Below are positions 40,272-48,119 of a DNA stretch of 48,119 nucleotides, one piece after another. The notes under the pieces are model-generated. The model was not told the origin of the DNA. It saw nothing but the letters and a program-made list of their open reading frames with translations, and made no database searches. The translations under genes were made by a program, and so were the position numbers. Source of the stretch: Peptococcaceae bacterium BICA1-8 (lineage in GTDB: Bacteria; Bacillota; Peptococcia; Peptococcales; BICA1-8). The DNA is taken from assembly GCA_000802045.1 (NCBI GenBank), contig JUEF01000115.1:1-48119 (forward strand), given 5' to 3'. The first letter of the stretch is position 1; each line of letters begins with the position of its first letter.

Positions 40272-41427
40272 AAAAACCCCCACCTCCCGGACTGATCACC
40301 ATTTGTCCTTTTCGTGCCATTTCTATTGTATTTGCAACTTTTGCTCCAACCAAATCTTTAATATCTAAAAAATCTATTTTGTGTAGTACTTCCATTTCTG
40401 TACCTAAATTATCGATTAACTTCTTAATAGTTTTGGGCCCGACATTTGGTAAAAAAGCAAGAGGAATTTGGTAATAATAAGGTGGTCGATTCTCGGGACT
40501 TACTGATTTTAAATCACCTATTTCTTTTAACCTATCATATACCCCTTTTATAATTTGTTGGCTAGAGCATTGAGGACAGCGATCAACCGGGACAGTGGTA
40601 TTTAAAATATTTTTGCACCTATCACAAAAATTTCGATGATATTTCCCTAATTTAGGATCTAAGCCATAGTTAGCAACTATTTTACCTTTTTCCTGATAAA
40701 GAACCTGTTTTACTCCACTAAAAGAAGGCTCCTCCAATTCAAAAATATTATATTCTCTTCCGATTTTTTCTAAAGAATGGGCATCTGAGTTGCTAATAAA
40801 AGTTAATTTATTTAGATCTGCGATGGTATCGGCCATTTGTGAATCAGAGCTTAAACCTAGTTCAAGTATTTTTAACTTTGAAGCGTAATCTGAAAATACA
40901 CTTTCTAAAGAATCTCCGCAGCTACCAAAAAGACTTTTATGTGGAGTAAAAGCATGGGCTGGGGAAAAAATCCCTCCGAGCTGGTTTGTAGTTTCCCCCA
41001 ACTGTTGTGCTGTAAGATATGATTGTTGAGTACTTAGATTAATATTCTTGATATATGCAGAAAGAAAACGGCTGTATTCCTTTACTTGGGATAAAGTAGG
41101 GAAAAAGCTCAAGTAATGGCCTCTTCCGCCATTTGCTTCACAACTTTCTACCTCTACCCCTGGAAGGATAGTTAATTGCTCCCGGTAGCTAAGTCCACCA
41201 CCTTTAAATTCGAATAAATCTCCCTTTTCTATTAAGCTATCTAAATCCTTTAGTACTCGTGGACTAGCACAATCGACAATTCCAATAATATCTATGCCCT
41301 TTCGGTGAACACATTCTTCAATAATGTTGATTAGATTTAACTTTCTTGAAGCAGTAATTTTAACAGGATGATTTTCTAAGGTAGACCCGATATGAATATG
41401 GAGGTCTACAAAATATTTGGCCAACAT
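40228..41427 (-). CDS. Endonuclease Q family protein (PHP domain)
   Basis: A 399-residue protein. The N-terminal PHP metal domain has VDLHIHIGSTLENHP (residues 6-20), GIDIIGIVDCASP near 45, LPGVEVESCEANGGRGHYL near 82 and ISNSDAHSLEKIG near 215. A zinc-finger-like CDRCKN and CPQCSSQ pair follows near 256-285, then helix-hairpin-helix-like LPNVGPKTIKKL near 320 and GGGGFYGKI near the end. EndoQ of Thermococcales and some bacteria cuts 5' of deaminated bases (dU, hypoxanthine). ATG 41427 has GGAGG five bases upstream; an ATG-like start 14 codons earlier is not supported. Relatives in Firmicutes are often called PHP-domain or TIGR00375 proteins. Confidence 0.87.
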   Translation of the reverse strand: MLAKYFVDLHIHIGSTLENHPVKITASRKLNLINIIEECVHRKGIDIIGIVDCASPRVLKDLDSLIEKGDLFEFKGGGLSYREQLTILPGVEVESCEANGGRGHYLSFFPTLSQVKEYSRFLSAYIKNINLSTQQSYLTAQQLGETTNQLGGIFSPAHAFTPHKSLFGSCGDSLESVFSDYASKLKILELGLSSDSQMADTIADLNKLTFISNSDAHSLEKIGREYNIFELEEPSFSGVKQVLYQEKGKIVANYGLDPKLGKYHRNFCDRCKNILNTTVPVDRCPQCSSQQIIKGVYDRLKEIGDLKSVSPENRPPYYYQIPLAFLPNVGPKTIKKLIDNLGTEMEVLHKIDFLDIKDLVGAKVANTIEMARKGQMVISPGGGGFYGKITASERGNYYI

Positions 41428-41504
41428 TATTCCTCCAATACGTTCCGCATAATATTTTCTAAAAGGCATATATTACCATAAAAAGTAATTAAGGAGTAAT
41501 CTAT

Positions 41505-41633
41505 ATGGAAAAATATATTACCAATAACTCTTTATACCTAGTCGGACCAATCCAAGATGTTTTAGATGAACTAAGAAGATTAGCCTGTGAGCATAAAACA
41601 GTCCAAGATTGCATTAATACTTTTCTAAACTAG
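41505..41633 (+). CDS. Small 42-residue soluble protein on the plus strand
   Basis: A short gene opposite to its neighbours. AAGGAG at 41491-41496 is eight bases before ATG 41505. The product MEKYITNNSLYLVGPIQDVL continues DELRRLACEHKTVQDCINTFLN, with an amphipathic C-terminal half. I do not recognise a family. It ends by overlapping the last 9 bp of DUF3866 on the other strand. A gene of this kind is plausible because of the ribosome site and tidy start, but the length alone is not proof. Confidence 0.55.
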   Translation: MEKYITNNSLYLVGPIQDVLDELRRLACEHKTVQDCINTFLN

Positions 41634-42695
41634 TCTGGCCGCAAAAGCTCCGGCTGCACTTGCAGTTAAAAAGAATTCTTGATCTTCATCAAAAGAACGA
41701 CCCATAGTCGTAACACTAATGCCAGATTTTTTTAGGTAGGCCAGTCCTTCAGCACCACTTTCATAAATTAGTTTATGATTAGCATTTAATTTATTATCTT
41801 TAATCTGTTGTTCTAAATAGTTGTATTTTTTTACATCGTGCAATTTCGGAAGCACCAACGAACAAGGGGCCAGAGCAATTTTATTTAGGACTGTTATTAC
41901 ATGATGGCTTATTCCTTGATGGCGATTACGCTTATCCTGAAAACTTATTCTAGGAATTAGAATAGGATGCCCCCCAAGACTGTATACAGCATTAATAATT
42001 TGACCAGCTTCTAAGGCTGTAGTTCCAAATTCTGTTCCCGTCCCAACATTACCTGGTCCCATGGCTATAATTATTAAATCAGGTTTTTGGACCATAAAAG
42101 CTGCGACTAAAGCCGAATATACATTTATAGTCTCCAAATCACCACCAAAAGCATGCCCCGAGGTAAGGGTGCCTGTTAGCCACTTTTCCTTCTTTAGAAG
42201 ATTAATTGTTTTACTAAAAGCCAAGGGTAAGGCTCCACCATCAGTCATGATATAACTAATTTTCAAGTTTTCATTAATACATCTAATGCCAGCTAAAGCC
42301 GATATCAACATACTGTGAAGAAATGCAATAACCACAGGTGTATTCTGTAGGGAATTAAAATCCTTTATCAGTTCATGATGAGGACTAGCCTCCTCCTCAA
42401 CAGCTAGTACTTTTATCTGTTGAGGAGTATACCGCATTTTCATTATATGTCCATGTCCTCTACTATCTTTTTCTAAGTTATTATTGGCTAGTACAAAGTG
42501 GACTCCGCCTGTCCCTAATCCTATATTAACTGCTGTAGTGTTAAGGTAAACTATATCTCCTTTTTGCACTTGACCGGTTAATCGGGGATAATTTACAGCC
42601 TTACCTTTGTTTTCATCAATTTGAACGACAAGTTCTTGATACTCTTCATTCTCTTCTAAAACATCTAAAACTATAGCATTTCTTATTCTAATCAT
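41625..42695 (-). CDS. DUF3866 family protein
   Basis: A 356-residue soluble protein with no known function. VQIDENKGKAVNYPRLTGQVQKGDIVYLNTTAVNIGLGTGGVHFVL near 25-75 and HGHIMKMRYTPQQI near 82, then IMTDGGALPLAFSKTI near 150, ITIIAMGPGNVGTGTEFGTTALEAG (roughly 208) and ISHHVITVLNK near 265 are the family's conserved parts. It is common beside M20 peptidase, xerD and spoIIM in sporulating Clostridia. It starts 1 bp after the M20 stop, in the same operon, with no other obvious partner. Confidence 0.85.
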   Translation of the reverse strand: MIRIRNAIVLDVLEENEEYQELVVQIDENKGKAVNYPRLTGQVQKGDIVYLNTTAVNIGLGTGGVHFVLANNNLEKDSRGHGHIMKMRYTPQQIKVLAVEEEASPHHELIKDFNSLQNTPVVIAFLHSMLISALAGIRCINENLKISYIMTDGGALPLAFSKTINLLKKEKWLTGTLTSGHAFGGDLETINVYSALVAAFMVQKPDLIIIAMGPGNVGTGTEFGTTALEAGQIINAVYSLGGHPILIPRISFQDKRNRHQGISHHVITVLNKIALAPCSLVLPKLHDVKKYNYLEQQIKDNKLNANHKLIYESGAEGLAYLKKSGISVTTMGRSFDEDQEFFLTASAAGAFAARLV

Positions 42696-42696
42696 C

Positions 42697-43818
42697 TTAA
42701 TTATTTATCCCTGCAGCTTTTACGATCTCTACTAGAAATCGAGCATTGTTAACTAAGTTTTCCACGGTTATAAATTCATCTGTCGTATGTACCTTTTCCA
42801 TTCCGATACCGATATTTAACGTAGATATTCCATAGCCACTTAAAATATTAGCATCACTGCCCCCGCCTGTTTTTTCTAATATAATTGGAAAGCCAAGGTT
42901 TTGCGCAGCCTTTTTAGCAATAGTAATAACTTCGTTATCTTCGGATATGCTTATTTCAGGATAGTTAAGTTCAATCTTAACATCAACCTGTCCCCCCAAT
43001 TCCTCAGTTGCCCGTTGAAGACATTCCAGCATATGCTGACACTGTTTATCCAACTTATCCCTATTTAAACTCCTTGCCTCTCCCTCTAACCAAACCTTAT
43101 CTGGAATAATATTGGTAGCCTTCCCACCTTTTATAACACCGATATTTGCTGTAGTCTCTTCATCAACTCTGCCTATTTTCATTCGGGCAATGGCGCGGGC
43201 GGCTATTTGGATAGCATTTATACCTTCTTCCGGAGCCATGCCAGCATGGGCTGCTTTTCCGGTAATAATTGCCTCTACCTGATTCTGAGCAGGCCCCTGG
43301 ATAACCATATGACCTGCTGGACCTGAGCTATCTAAAACATAGGCCAGTTGAGCATTTATATGCTTCGGATCTAGGTTTTTAGCTCCATGGAGTCCTCCCT
43401 CTTCAGCAACAGAAAATATTATTTGTAAAGGGCCATACTCTATCCCTTCTTCCTTGATAACTCTTAGCATCTCGAGAATTGCAGAAATTCCCGCTTTATC
43501 ATCGGCACCTAAGATGGTATCACCTTTGGATTTTATAATGCCATCTACTAATATAGGTTCTATACCTTTGCCAGGCTGGACTGTATCCATATGTGAGGAA
43601 AATAAAATTTTCTTTGTATTGTTCTTACCTGGAAGTTGGGCGATAATATTTCCGGCATTTCCTCCAATTTTACTTCCGGCATTGTCTTCGAACACAGCTA
43701 GCCCTAAGCTTTCCAGCTTTAATCTTAAATAATCGGCAATCTCCCTTTCATTCCTTGTTTCTGAATCAATCTTTGTCAGTTCCATAAATTCTTCAATTAT
43801 TCTATTTTTATTCACCAT
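42697..43818 (-). CDS. M20/PepT-like metallopeptidase
   Basis: A 373-residue zinc peptidase of the M20 family (YqjE/PepT-like, probably a tripeptidase or aminoacyl peptidase). Zinc ligands and catalytic groups: SSHMDTVQPGKG (residues about 74-85, His and Asp), GADDKAGISAILEML (Asp bridging) near 99, FSVAEEGGLHGAKNLD (Glu catalytic and Glu ligand) near 130, the dimerisation GKAAHAGMAPEEGINAI near 187, and KTGGGSDANILSGYG near 316. The ATG follows AAGGGGG. Substrate not determinable from sequence. Confidence 0.92.
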   Translation of the reverse strand: MVNKNRIIEEFMELTKIDSETRNEREIADYLRLKLESLGLAVFEDNAGSKIGGNAGNIIAQLPGKNNTKKILFSSHMDTVQPGKGIEPILVDGIIKSKGDTILGADDKAGISAILEMLRVIKEEGIEYGPLQIIFSVAEEGGLHGAKNLDPKHINAQLAYVLDSSGPAGHMVIQGPAQNQVEAIITGKAAHAGMAPEEGINAIQIAARAIARMKIGRVDEETTANIGVIKGGKATNIIPDKVWLEGEARSLNRDKLDKQCQHMLECLQRATEELGGQVDVKIELNYPEISISEDNEVITIAKKAAQNLGFPIILEKTGGGSDANILSGYGISTLNIGIGMEKVHTTDEFITVENLVNNARFLVEIVKAAGINN

Positions 43819-43891
43819 ATAAAATCCCCCTTATTTTACTAATAAAAATAACTTCTTTTACTTAATTAGTTTTTCCTTTTTTTCTTCTTAA

Positions 43892-43924
43892 AATTAAAAA
43901 AACTGCACCAAAAGGTGCAGTTTT
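43892..43924 (-). terminator. Intrinsic terminator after the sodium-dependent transporter
   Basis: Stem AAAACTGCACC/GGTGCAGTTTT (43899-43909, 43914-43924) with a 4-base loop of T on the minus strand, followed by a run of seven or so T. It lies 36 bp beyond the transporter stop. Confidence 0.88.
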
Positions 43925-43959
43925 CTTGAGTTATAAACTATTTAGCTTATACGGCTAAT

Positions 43960-45342
43960 TTAAAAGCTCAATATACCAATACCATTTAAGAATACGATAG
44001 CAATCGCGAGAGGTGCCAAGAATTTACATAGGAACATTAGCACTCCTAAATATGATATGGACAACTCGCCATTATTAGATAGTTCAGTAAGTGTAGTTTT
44101 GGGACCCCAAACCCAACCAACATAAAGGGTAATGAATAGACCGCCTAAAGGTAAAAGAACATTGGCTGAAGTCCAATCCATAAGATCAAAGAAATTTTTA
44201 CCAAAGAATAAAGTGTCGAACGTTGATCCCATTGATAAGGAACAGAGATATCCGATTAAAGTTATAGAGACTGTAGCTATTATTGTTCCTTTATGCCTAC
44301 TCATTTTAACTTCTTCAACAAGGTAGGCAACAACAACCTCCAAGATGGATATTGCTGAGGTTAGTGCTGCTAATGATAAAAGGACAAAGAAGAGGGTAGA
44401 CCAAATCATTCCGCCGGGCATCATATTAAAGATGTTAGGAATAGTAATAAATACTAAACTAGGACCAGCACCAGGCTCAATACCAAAAGCAAATACTGCG
44501 GGGAAAATAGCAAGACCTGCCAATAAAGCGATAACTGTATCAGCTATAGTGACCTGCATTGCTACTTTACCTAGATTTTCTTTTTTACTTATGTATGAAC
44601 CATAAGTAATCATAGTACCCATACCTAAACTAAGTGAGAAGAAAGCATGACCTAATGCTACCAATACACCTGAAGCTGTTAATGCAGAAAAGTCAGGCTT
44701 GAATAAAAATTCTACACCAGCGCCAGCACCTGGTAAAGTCAAAGCACGAACATCTAGTACAATGATAAGTAATAGTAATAATGGCATTAAGATTTTAGAC
44801 CATTTTTCGATACCATTTTTAATACCAGCATAAACTATGTAACCGGTAAGAGCCATAAATATTGTTTGCCAGATAATGGGGCTAATAGTACCTGTGATAA
44901 ACCCTCCAAAGAAATCTCCCATTTGTTGAGGGTTTAGTCCGGATAGAGAACCAGTCATGGCTTGAAATACATAGTTTAACGACCAACCAGCAACAACACC
45001 GTAAAAAGATAAAATCATGAATGCTGCCAAAAAACCCATCCAACCTGTTAAAAACCACGGGGTACCTGGTGACAATTTTTTGAAAGAACCTATAGCATTT
45101 CTTTCCGCTTTACGTCCAATCATAAACTCTGAAAGCATAACAGGAAAACCGATTACCGCAATACAAACTAAATAAACGATAATAAATGCTGATCCACCGT
45201 TCATTCCGGTGATATAAGGGAATTTCCAAATATTACCTAGACCTATAGCTGAACCTGCCGCTGCAGCGATAACCCCAAAACTACTGGCAAAGGAATCCCT
45301 GCCTGATGTCTGAACTTGGGATTTCGAATCAAAATCTGACAT
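43960..45342 (-). CDS. Sodium-dependent transporter (NSS/SNF family)
   Basis: LeuT-fold symporter of the neurotransmitter:sodium family; 460 residues with 11-12 membrane segments. The signature GVIAAAAGSAIGLGNIWKFPYITGMNGGSAF (residues about 24-54, sodium and substrate site of TM1) and EFMIGRKAERNAIGSFKKLSPG near 75 are diagnostic. Probably an amino-acid (tryptophan- or branched-type) importer; the substrate cannot be read. ATG 45342 has GGAGGAGG seven bases upstream; the upstream in-frame reading to 45402 is not conserved. The gene is monocistronic and precedes the oxidoreductase genes only by position, not transcription. Confidence 0.93.
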   Translation of the reverse strand: MSDFDSKSQVQTSGRDSFASSFGVIAAAAGSAIGLGNIWKFPYITGMNGGSAFIIVYLVCIAVIGFPVMLSEFMIGRKAERNAIGSFKKLSPGTPWFLTGWMGFLAAFMILSFYGVVAGWSLNYVFQAMTGSLSGLNPQQMGDFFGGFITGTISPIIWQTIFMALTGYIVYAGIKNGIEKWSKILMPLLLLLIIVLDVRALTLPGAGAGVEFLFKPDFSALTASGVLVALGHAFFSLSLGMGTMITYGSYISKKENLGKVAMQVTIADTVIALLAGLAIFPAVFAFGIEPGAGPSLVFITIPNIFNMMPGGMIWSTLFFVLLSLAALTSAISILEVVVAYLVEEVKMSRHKGTIIATVSITLIGYLCSLSMGSTFDTLFFGKNFFDLMDWTSANVLLPLGGLFITLYVGWVWGPKTTLTELSNNGELSISYLGVLMFLCKFLAPLAIAIVFLNGIGILSF

Positions 45343-45506
45343 ATTACTACCTCCTCCATAAAAATTATAGTTATATATCTGTTGTTTAATACACGTTAAC
45401 AAACAACTTTATTATATAACTGTTTATAATTATACTAACAAAATAAGCCATAAACAATAGTTTTTTTAATAAATTATTATGAACAGTTAAAAATTTCCGA
45501 ATAATA

Positions 45507-45544
45507 TAAAAGCTAAAACCCACAAACGCAGGTTTTAGCTTTTA
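45507..45544 (-). terminator. Intrinsic terminator after the 2-oxoacid oxidoreductase operon
   Basis: A 14-bp perfect stem (45507-45520 with 45531-45544), 10-base loop, then ATATTATT on the minus strand. It starts just past the gamma-subunit stop. The T-tail is short, but the stem is strong. Confidence 0.8.
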
Positions 45545-45546
45545 TC

Positions 45547-46083
45547 TCAGCTCACGATTTCCGCTCCCTTTTGTAGGGCTTGAGCATTTAAGGGTATTAA
45601 GTTATGTCTTTGAGGAGGCAGTACTTTCCTCAAGGATTCGAGAATGGACTCTGGCTCAACTGCTTTAATTATCTCAAGCACAGCGCCTAACATTACCATG
45701 TTAGCCACCTTACTATTGCCAATTTTATTGGCAATAGCATTAGCAGGAATTTCATAAACACTAATATCTTCTCGTTTAGGTTTGGCATCTATCAAAGAGG
45801 TATTTACAAATAGTAAGCCCCCTGTTTTAATAGTTGGTTCAAATTTATCTAATGAGGGCTTGTTCATTACGATACAAACAGAAGGTTCAGTTACTAAAGG
45901 AGAACTAATTTCCGTATCACTGATAGTAACAGCACAGTTAGCTGTGCCGCCTCGCATTTCCGGTCCATAAGACGGAATCCAAGCCACCTGTTTATCCTCC
46001 AACATTCCTGCATAAGCTAATAATTGCCCCATGGACATTACACCCTGTCCGCCAAAACCAGCTATAATAATTTCTTCCAACAT
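45547..46083 (-). CDS. korC: 2-oxoacid:ferredoxin oxidoreductase, gamma subunit
   Basis: Third catalytic subunit of a Kor/Vor-type enzyme, about 178 residues. IIIAGFGGQGVMSMGQLLAYAGMLEDKQVAWIPSYGPEMRGGTANCAVTIS (residues about 5-55) is the family mark. ATG 46083 has GGAGG about nine bases upstream and comes just after the beta stop. It is the last gene of a korDABC-like cluster. Assignment to 2-oxoglutarate or branched 2-oxoacids is open. Confidence 0.93.
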   Translation of the reverse strand: MLEEIIIAGFGGQGVMSMGQLLAYAGMLEDKQVAWIPSYGPEMRGGTANCAVTISDTEISSPLVTEPSVCIVMNKPSLDKFEPTIKTGGLLFVNTSLIDAKPKREDISVYEIPANAIANKIGNSKVANMVMLGAVLEIIKAVEPESILESLRKVLPPQRHNLIPLNAQALQKGAEIVS

Positions 46084-46084
46084 A

Positions 46085-46831
46085 CTAAACTCCCTCCTTT
46101 GGAGAGTAATCACCTAAAGGATAGTAAGGAAGCATTTTTTCTTCTAGCCATTTTAATGCTTCAACAGGTGTTTTGCCCCAATTTGTTGGACAAGTTGAAA
46201 GAATTTCTACTAAGGAGAAACCTTTACCCTCAATCTGATTAACAAATGCTTCTTTTATGGCCTTTTTAGCCTGGCGAATATGTTTAGGGTCATGAACAGA
46301 AACTCTTTTCATAGAATTTCCGGGTCCAACTAAGGAACCAAGCATTTCTGAAACCCTTATAGGATAACCGCTATGTGCTACATCTCTACCAGAGGGAGAA
46401 GTATTAGTAACTTGACCAACTAGAGTAGTAGGTGCCATTTGTCCGCCAGTCATGCCATAAATAGCATTATTTACAAAAATTATAGTGATTTTTTCGCCTC
46501 GAGCAGCTGCATGAACTACCTCAGCCATACCGATAGAAGCAAGGTCTCCATCACCTTGATAAGCAAAAACTATATTCTTAGGGTTTACTCTTTTTATTCC
46601 TGTTGCAACAGCAGGAGCACGACCATGGGCTGCTTGCTGCATATCTACATCAAAATAGTCATAGGCCAAGACAGAGCATCCTACAGGAGCTACTCCAATT
46701 GTTTTTTCTTGAATATCAAGTTCATCAATTACTTCGGCAATCAAGCGATGGATAATACCATGGGTACATCCGGGGCAATAATGGAAAGTGACATCTTCTA
46801 GAGCTTTAGGTTTTTCAAAAACTATTTCCAT
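46085..46831 (-). CDS. korB: 2-oxoacid:ferredoxin oxidoreductase, thiamine-diphosphate (beta) subunit
   Basis: Binds thiamine diphosphate and a 4Fe-4S cluster. The 248 residues have [13 protein letters not shown] near 17, [16 protein letters not shown] near 47, [23 protein letters not shown] near 90 (TPP/Mg site GDG...N), [16 protein letters not shown] near 121. Length matches KorB/VorA-like beta subunits. The ATG is 2 bp after the alpha stop, with GGGAGG upstream. Function with ferredoxin is catabolic 2-oxoacid oxidation giving acyl-CoA, CO2 and reduced ferredoxin. Confidence 0.93.
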   Translation of the reverse strand: MEIVFEKPKALEDVTFHYCPGCTHGIIHRLIAEVIDELDIQEKTIGVAPVGCSVLAYDYFDVDMQQAAHGRAPAVATGIKRVNPKNIVFAYQGDGDLASIGMAEVVHAAARGEKITIIFVNNAIYGMTGGQMAPTTLVGQVTNTSPSGRDVAHSGYPIRVSEMLGSLVGPGNSMKRVSVHDPKHIRQAKKAIKEAFVNQIEGKGFSLVEILSTCPTNWGKTPVEALKWLEEKMLPYYPLGDYSPKEGV

Positions 46832-46833
46832 GC

Positions 46834-47889
46834 TTATAACACCTCCCGGAATGCAACAATTTTATCAAACACATCACGGGACGTTGGAACCATTCCACCG
46901 ACCCGACCATAAAAATCTACTGGAACTTTGCCATTAACCGCTAGACGGACATCCTCAATCATTTGGCCTAAACTCATTTCTACAGTTAATATCCCCTTAA
47001 CCCTGCCTAAAACTTGTTGGAGTGCATATGCCGGGTAAGGCCACAAGGATATAGGCCTAAATAGACCTGCTTTTATTCCTTCTTCCCTTGCCATATCTAC
47101 AGCTTTTCTACAAACCCTCGAGGTTGTTCCATATGCCGCTAAAAGTATTTCTGCATCATCGGCCAAATATGTTTCTGCTCTTTGCTCTTTTGCTTCCATT
47201 TCACCAAATTTATCAGCTAAACGATTTACGTGTTGTTCAAATTTTTCCGCCTGTAAATATAATGAGTTGATAATATTTTTCTTTCTTCCTTTTTTTCCGG
47301 TTGTTGCCCATTCTTTAACAGGCAGTTCGTTATTTTCTGTCAGTTTGAATTCCACAGGCTCCATCATTTGACCCAAAATACCATCACCTAAGATCATGAC
47401 CGGATTTCGATATTTATCAGCTAAATCAAAAGCCTCAATAGTTAAATCTACAGCTTCTTGAACTGAAGCCGGTGCTAACACTAAAAGCTTATAATCACCA
47501 TGGCCTCCACCTTTGGTAGCTTGAAAATAATCACCTTGGGCAGGCTGAATAGTTCCTAAACCAGGACCTCCCCGCATCATATTTACAATTACACAGGGTA
47601 ATTCAGCACCTGCGATATAGGATATCCCTTCTGCTTTTAAACTAATTCCAGGACTAGATGAAGAAGTCATTACCCGTGCACCTGCACCAGAAGCACCATA
47701 GACCATATTGATAGCAGCGACTTCGCTTTCTGCTTGTAAGAATACTCCTCCTACTTCCGGCATCCTCTTAGAAAGATACTGAGGTAATTCAGTTTGGGGA
47801 GTAATAGGATAACCAAAAAAATATCTACACCCAGCTCGAACTGCTGCTTCAGCTAAGGCTTCATTGCCCTTCATCAAAACTTTACTCAT
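46834..47889 (-). CDS. korA: 2-oxoacid:ferredoxin oxidoreductase, alpha subunit (VorB/KorA)
   Basis: The 351-residue length and [29 protein letters not shown] at the N-terminus, [76 protein letters not shown] (roughly 49-125) match the alpha subunit often named VorB (3-methyl-2-oxobutanoate dehydrogenase subunit). Relatives range over 2-oxoglutarate and branched 2-oxoacids. The ATG overlaps the stop of the small ferredoxin gene by 8 bp, with GGAGGGG upstream, so the four-gene set is translated together. Confidence 0.93.
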   Translation of the reverse strand: MSKVLMKGNEALAEAAVRAGCRYFFGYPITPQTELPQYLSKRMPEVGGVFLQAESEVAAINMVYGASGAGARVMTSSSSPGISLKAEGISYIAGAELPCVIVNMMRGGPGLGTIQPAQGDYFQATKGGGHGDYKLLVLAPASVQEAVDLTIEAFDLADKYRNPVMILGDGILGQMMEPVEFKLTENNELPVKEWATTGKKGRKKNIINSLYLQAEKFEQHVNRLADKFGEMEAKEQRAETYLADDAEILLAAYGTTSRVCRKAVDMAREEGIKAGLFRPISLWPYPAYALQQVLGRVKGILTVEMSLGQMIEDVRLAVNGKVPVDFYGRVGGMVPTSRDVFDKIVAFREVL

Positions 47890-48115
47890 CTTTTTTCCCC
47901 TCCTTAGGCAGCCTTCTTACTTCTATAACAACGTCAGGACACATCATGGCGCAAAATCCGCAGGAAATACATTCTTCTTGCTGGGTAACAGTTGCAGGAT
48001 GAAATCCTTTACTGTTTATTTTGTTTTCATCCATGTATACAATTTTTTTTGGACATACGGTAGTACACAATTCACAACCTTTACATTTTTCTTCATTAAA
48101 TATTACTTTTTGCAT
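47882..48115 (-). CDS. korD: 2-oxoacid oxidoreductase ferredoxin (delta) subunit
   Basis: A 77-residue protein with two 4Fe-4S motifs: [14 protein letters not shown] near residue 11 and [14 protein letters not shown] near 49. Carries electrons from the thiamine site to soluble ferredoxin. The protein begins [17 protein letters not shown], like other delta subunits, so ATG 48115 is probably the true start, but only four bases of upstream sequence are in the window and its ribosome site cannot be judged. First gene of the cluster as far as visible. Confidence 0.88.
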   Translation of the reverse strand: MQKVIFNEEKCKGCELCTTVCPKKIVYMDENKINSKGFHPATVTQQEECISCGFCAMMCPDVVIEVRRLPKEGKKDE

Positions 48116-48119
48116 AGCC

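Noticed and set aside
1..48119. tRNA, rRNA, CRISPR, prophage or insertion sequences
   Set aside because: I saw no cloverleaf, rRNA-like region, regularly spaced repeat array, integrase/phage gene (XerD is the housekeeping recombinase) or transposase.

Overview
The window is AT-rich and reads as chromosome from an anaerobic, endospore-forming member of the Clostridia (Firmicutes), probably a Peptococcaceae-like lineage. The evidence is: spoIIA, spoVA, spmAB, spoIIM and gerW-type sporulation genes; an IspH fused to ribosomal protein S1, a fusion typical of Clostridia; a ferredoxin-dependent 2-oxoacid oxidoreductase; and 2-hydroxyacyl-CoA dehydratase activator-type proteins. I saw no rRNA, tRNA, CRISPR, prophage, transposase or clearly broken gene. 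Almost every gene is on the minus strand, so transcription runs from high to low coordinates. The exceptions are four short plus-strand genes at 14689, 32107, 36867 and 41505.

Region by region, from low coordinates. 1-9.8 kb: a cut-off membrane-anchored protein (SpoIIP-like?), DUF1614, fni (isoprenoids), ispH-rpsA, plsC, cmk, aroF, a small unknown protein and a HutP-family regulator; then a membrane-anchored unknown and a BaiN/HI0933 flavoprotein. 9.8-14.4 kb: lactate utilisation (lctP, glcD-type flavoprotein, glcF-type Fe-S protein). 14.7-21.5 kb: a stress protein, then rluB, spmB, spmA, ytfJ, ytfI, scpB, scpA, an M50 protease and cca. 21.6-24.7 kb: three genes of the 2-hydroxyacyl-CoA dehydratase activator type. 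24.8-31.9 kb: the spoVA operon (AC, AD, AEB, AEA, AF), the spoIIA operon (AA, AB, sigF) with a textbook sigma-H promoter, and dacF. 32.1-36.7 kb: nucleoside phosphorylases, deoB, xerD and a small membrane protein. The order xerD-deoB-punA-dacF-spoIIA-spoVA is the one known from Bacillus subtilis. 36.9-43.8 kb: a two-cluster ferredoxin, an alanine/glycine symporter, SpoIIM, a ComB-like protein, an endonuclease Q-family protein, DUF3866 and an M20 peptidase. 44-48.1 kb: a sodium-dependent transporter and a four-subunit 2-oxoacid:ferredoxin oxidoreductase.

How the genes work together: the sporulation genes cover forespore commitment (SpoIIAA/AB/sigma-F), engulfment (SpoIIM), spore-core dipicolinate loading (SpoVA), cortex dehydration (SpmAB) and spore germination proteins. 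The catabolic genes suggest growth on lactate and amino acids, with electrons passing to ferredoxin and flavoproteins. Most transcription units end in clear intrinsic terminators, which let operon boundaries be read directly.

Most of the window is conserved core genome. The less explained items are: a HutP-family RNA-binding protein heading an aroF-cmk operon with altered metal-ligand positions; a small TrpF-like protein next to it; a three-gene split version of the activator/DUF2229 module; a ComB-like protein overlapping an EndoQ gene; a coiled-coil extension on SpoVAC; two new small plus-strand genes; and several degenerate repeat elements. I did not find a convincing wholly new system. 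The HutP/aro cluster, the activator trio and the ComB-like/EndoQ/DUF3866 neighbourhood are the best leads.
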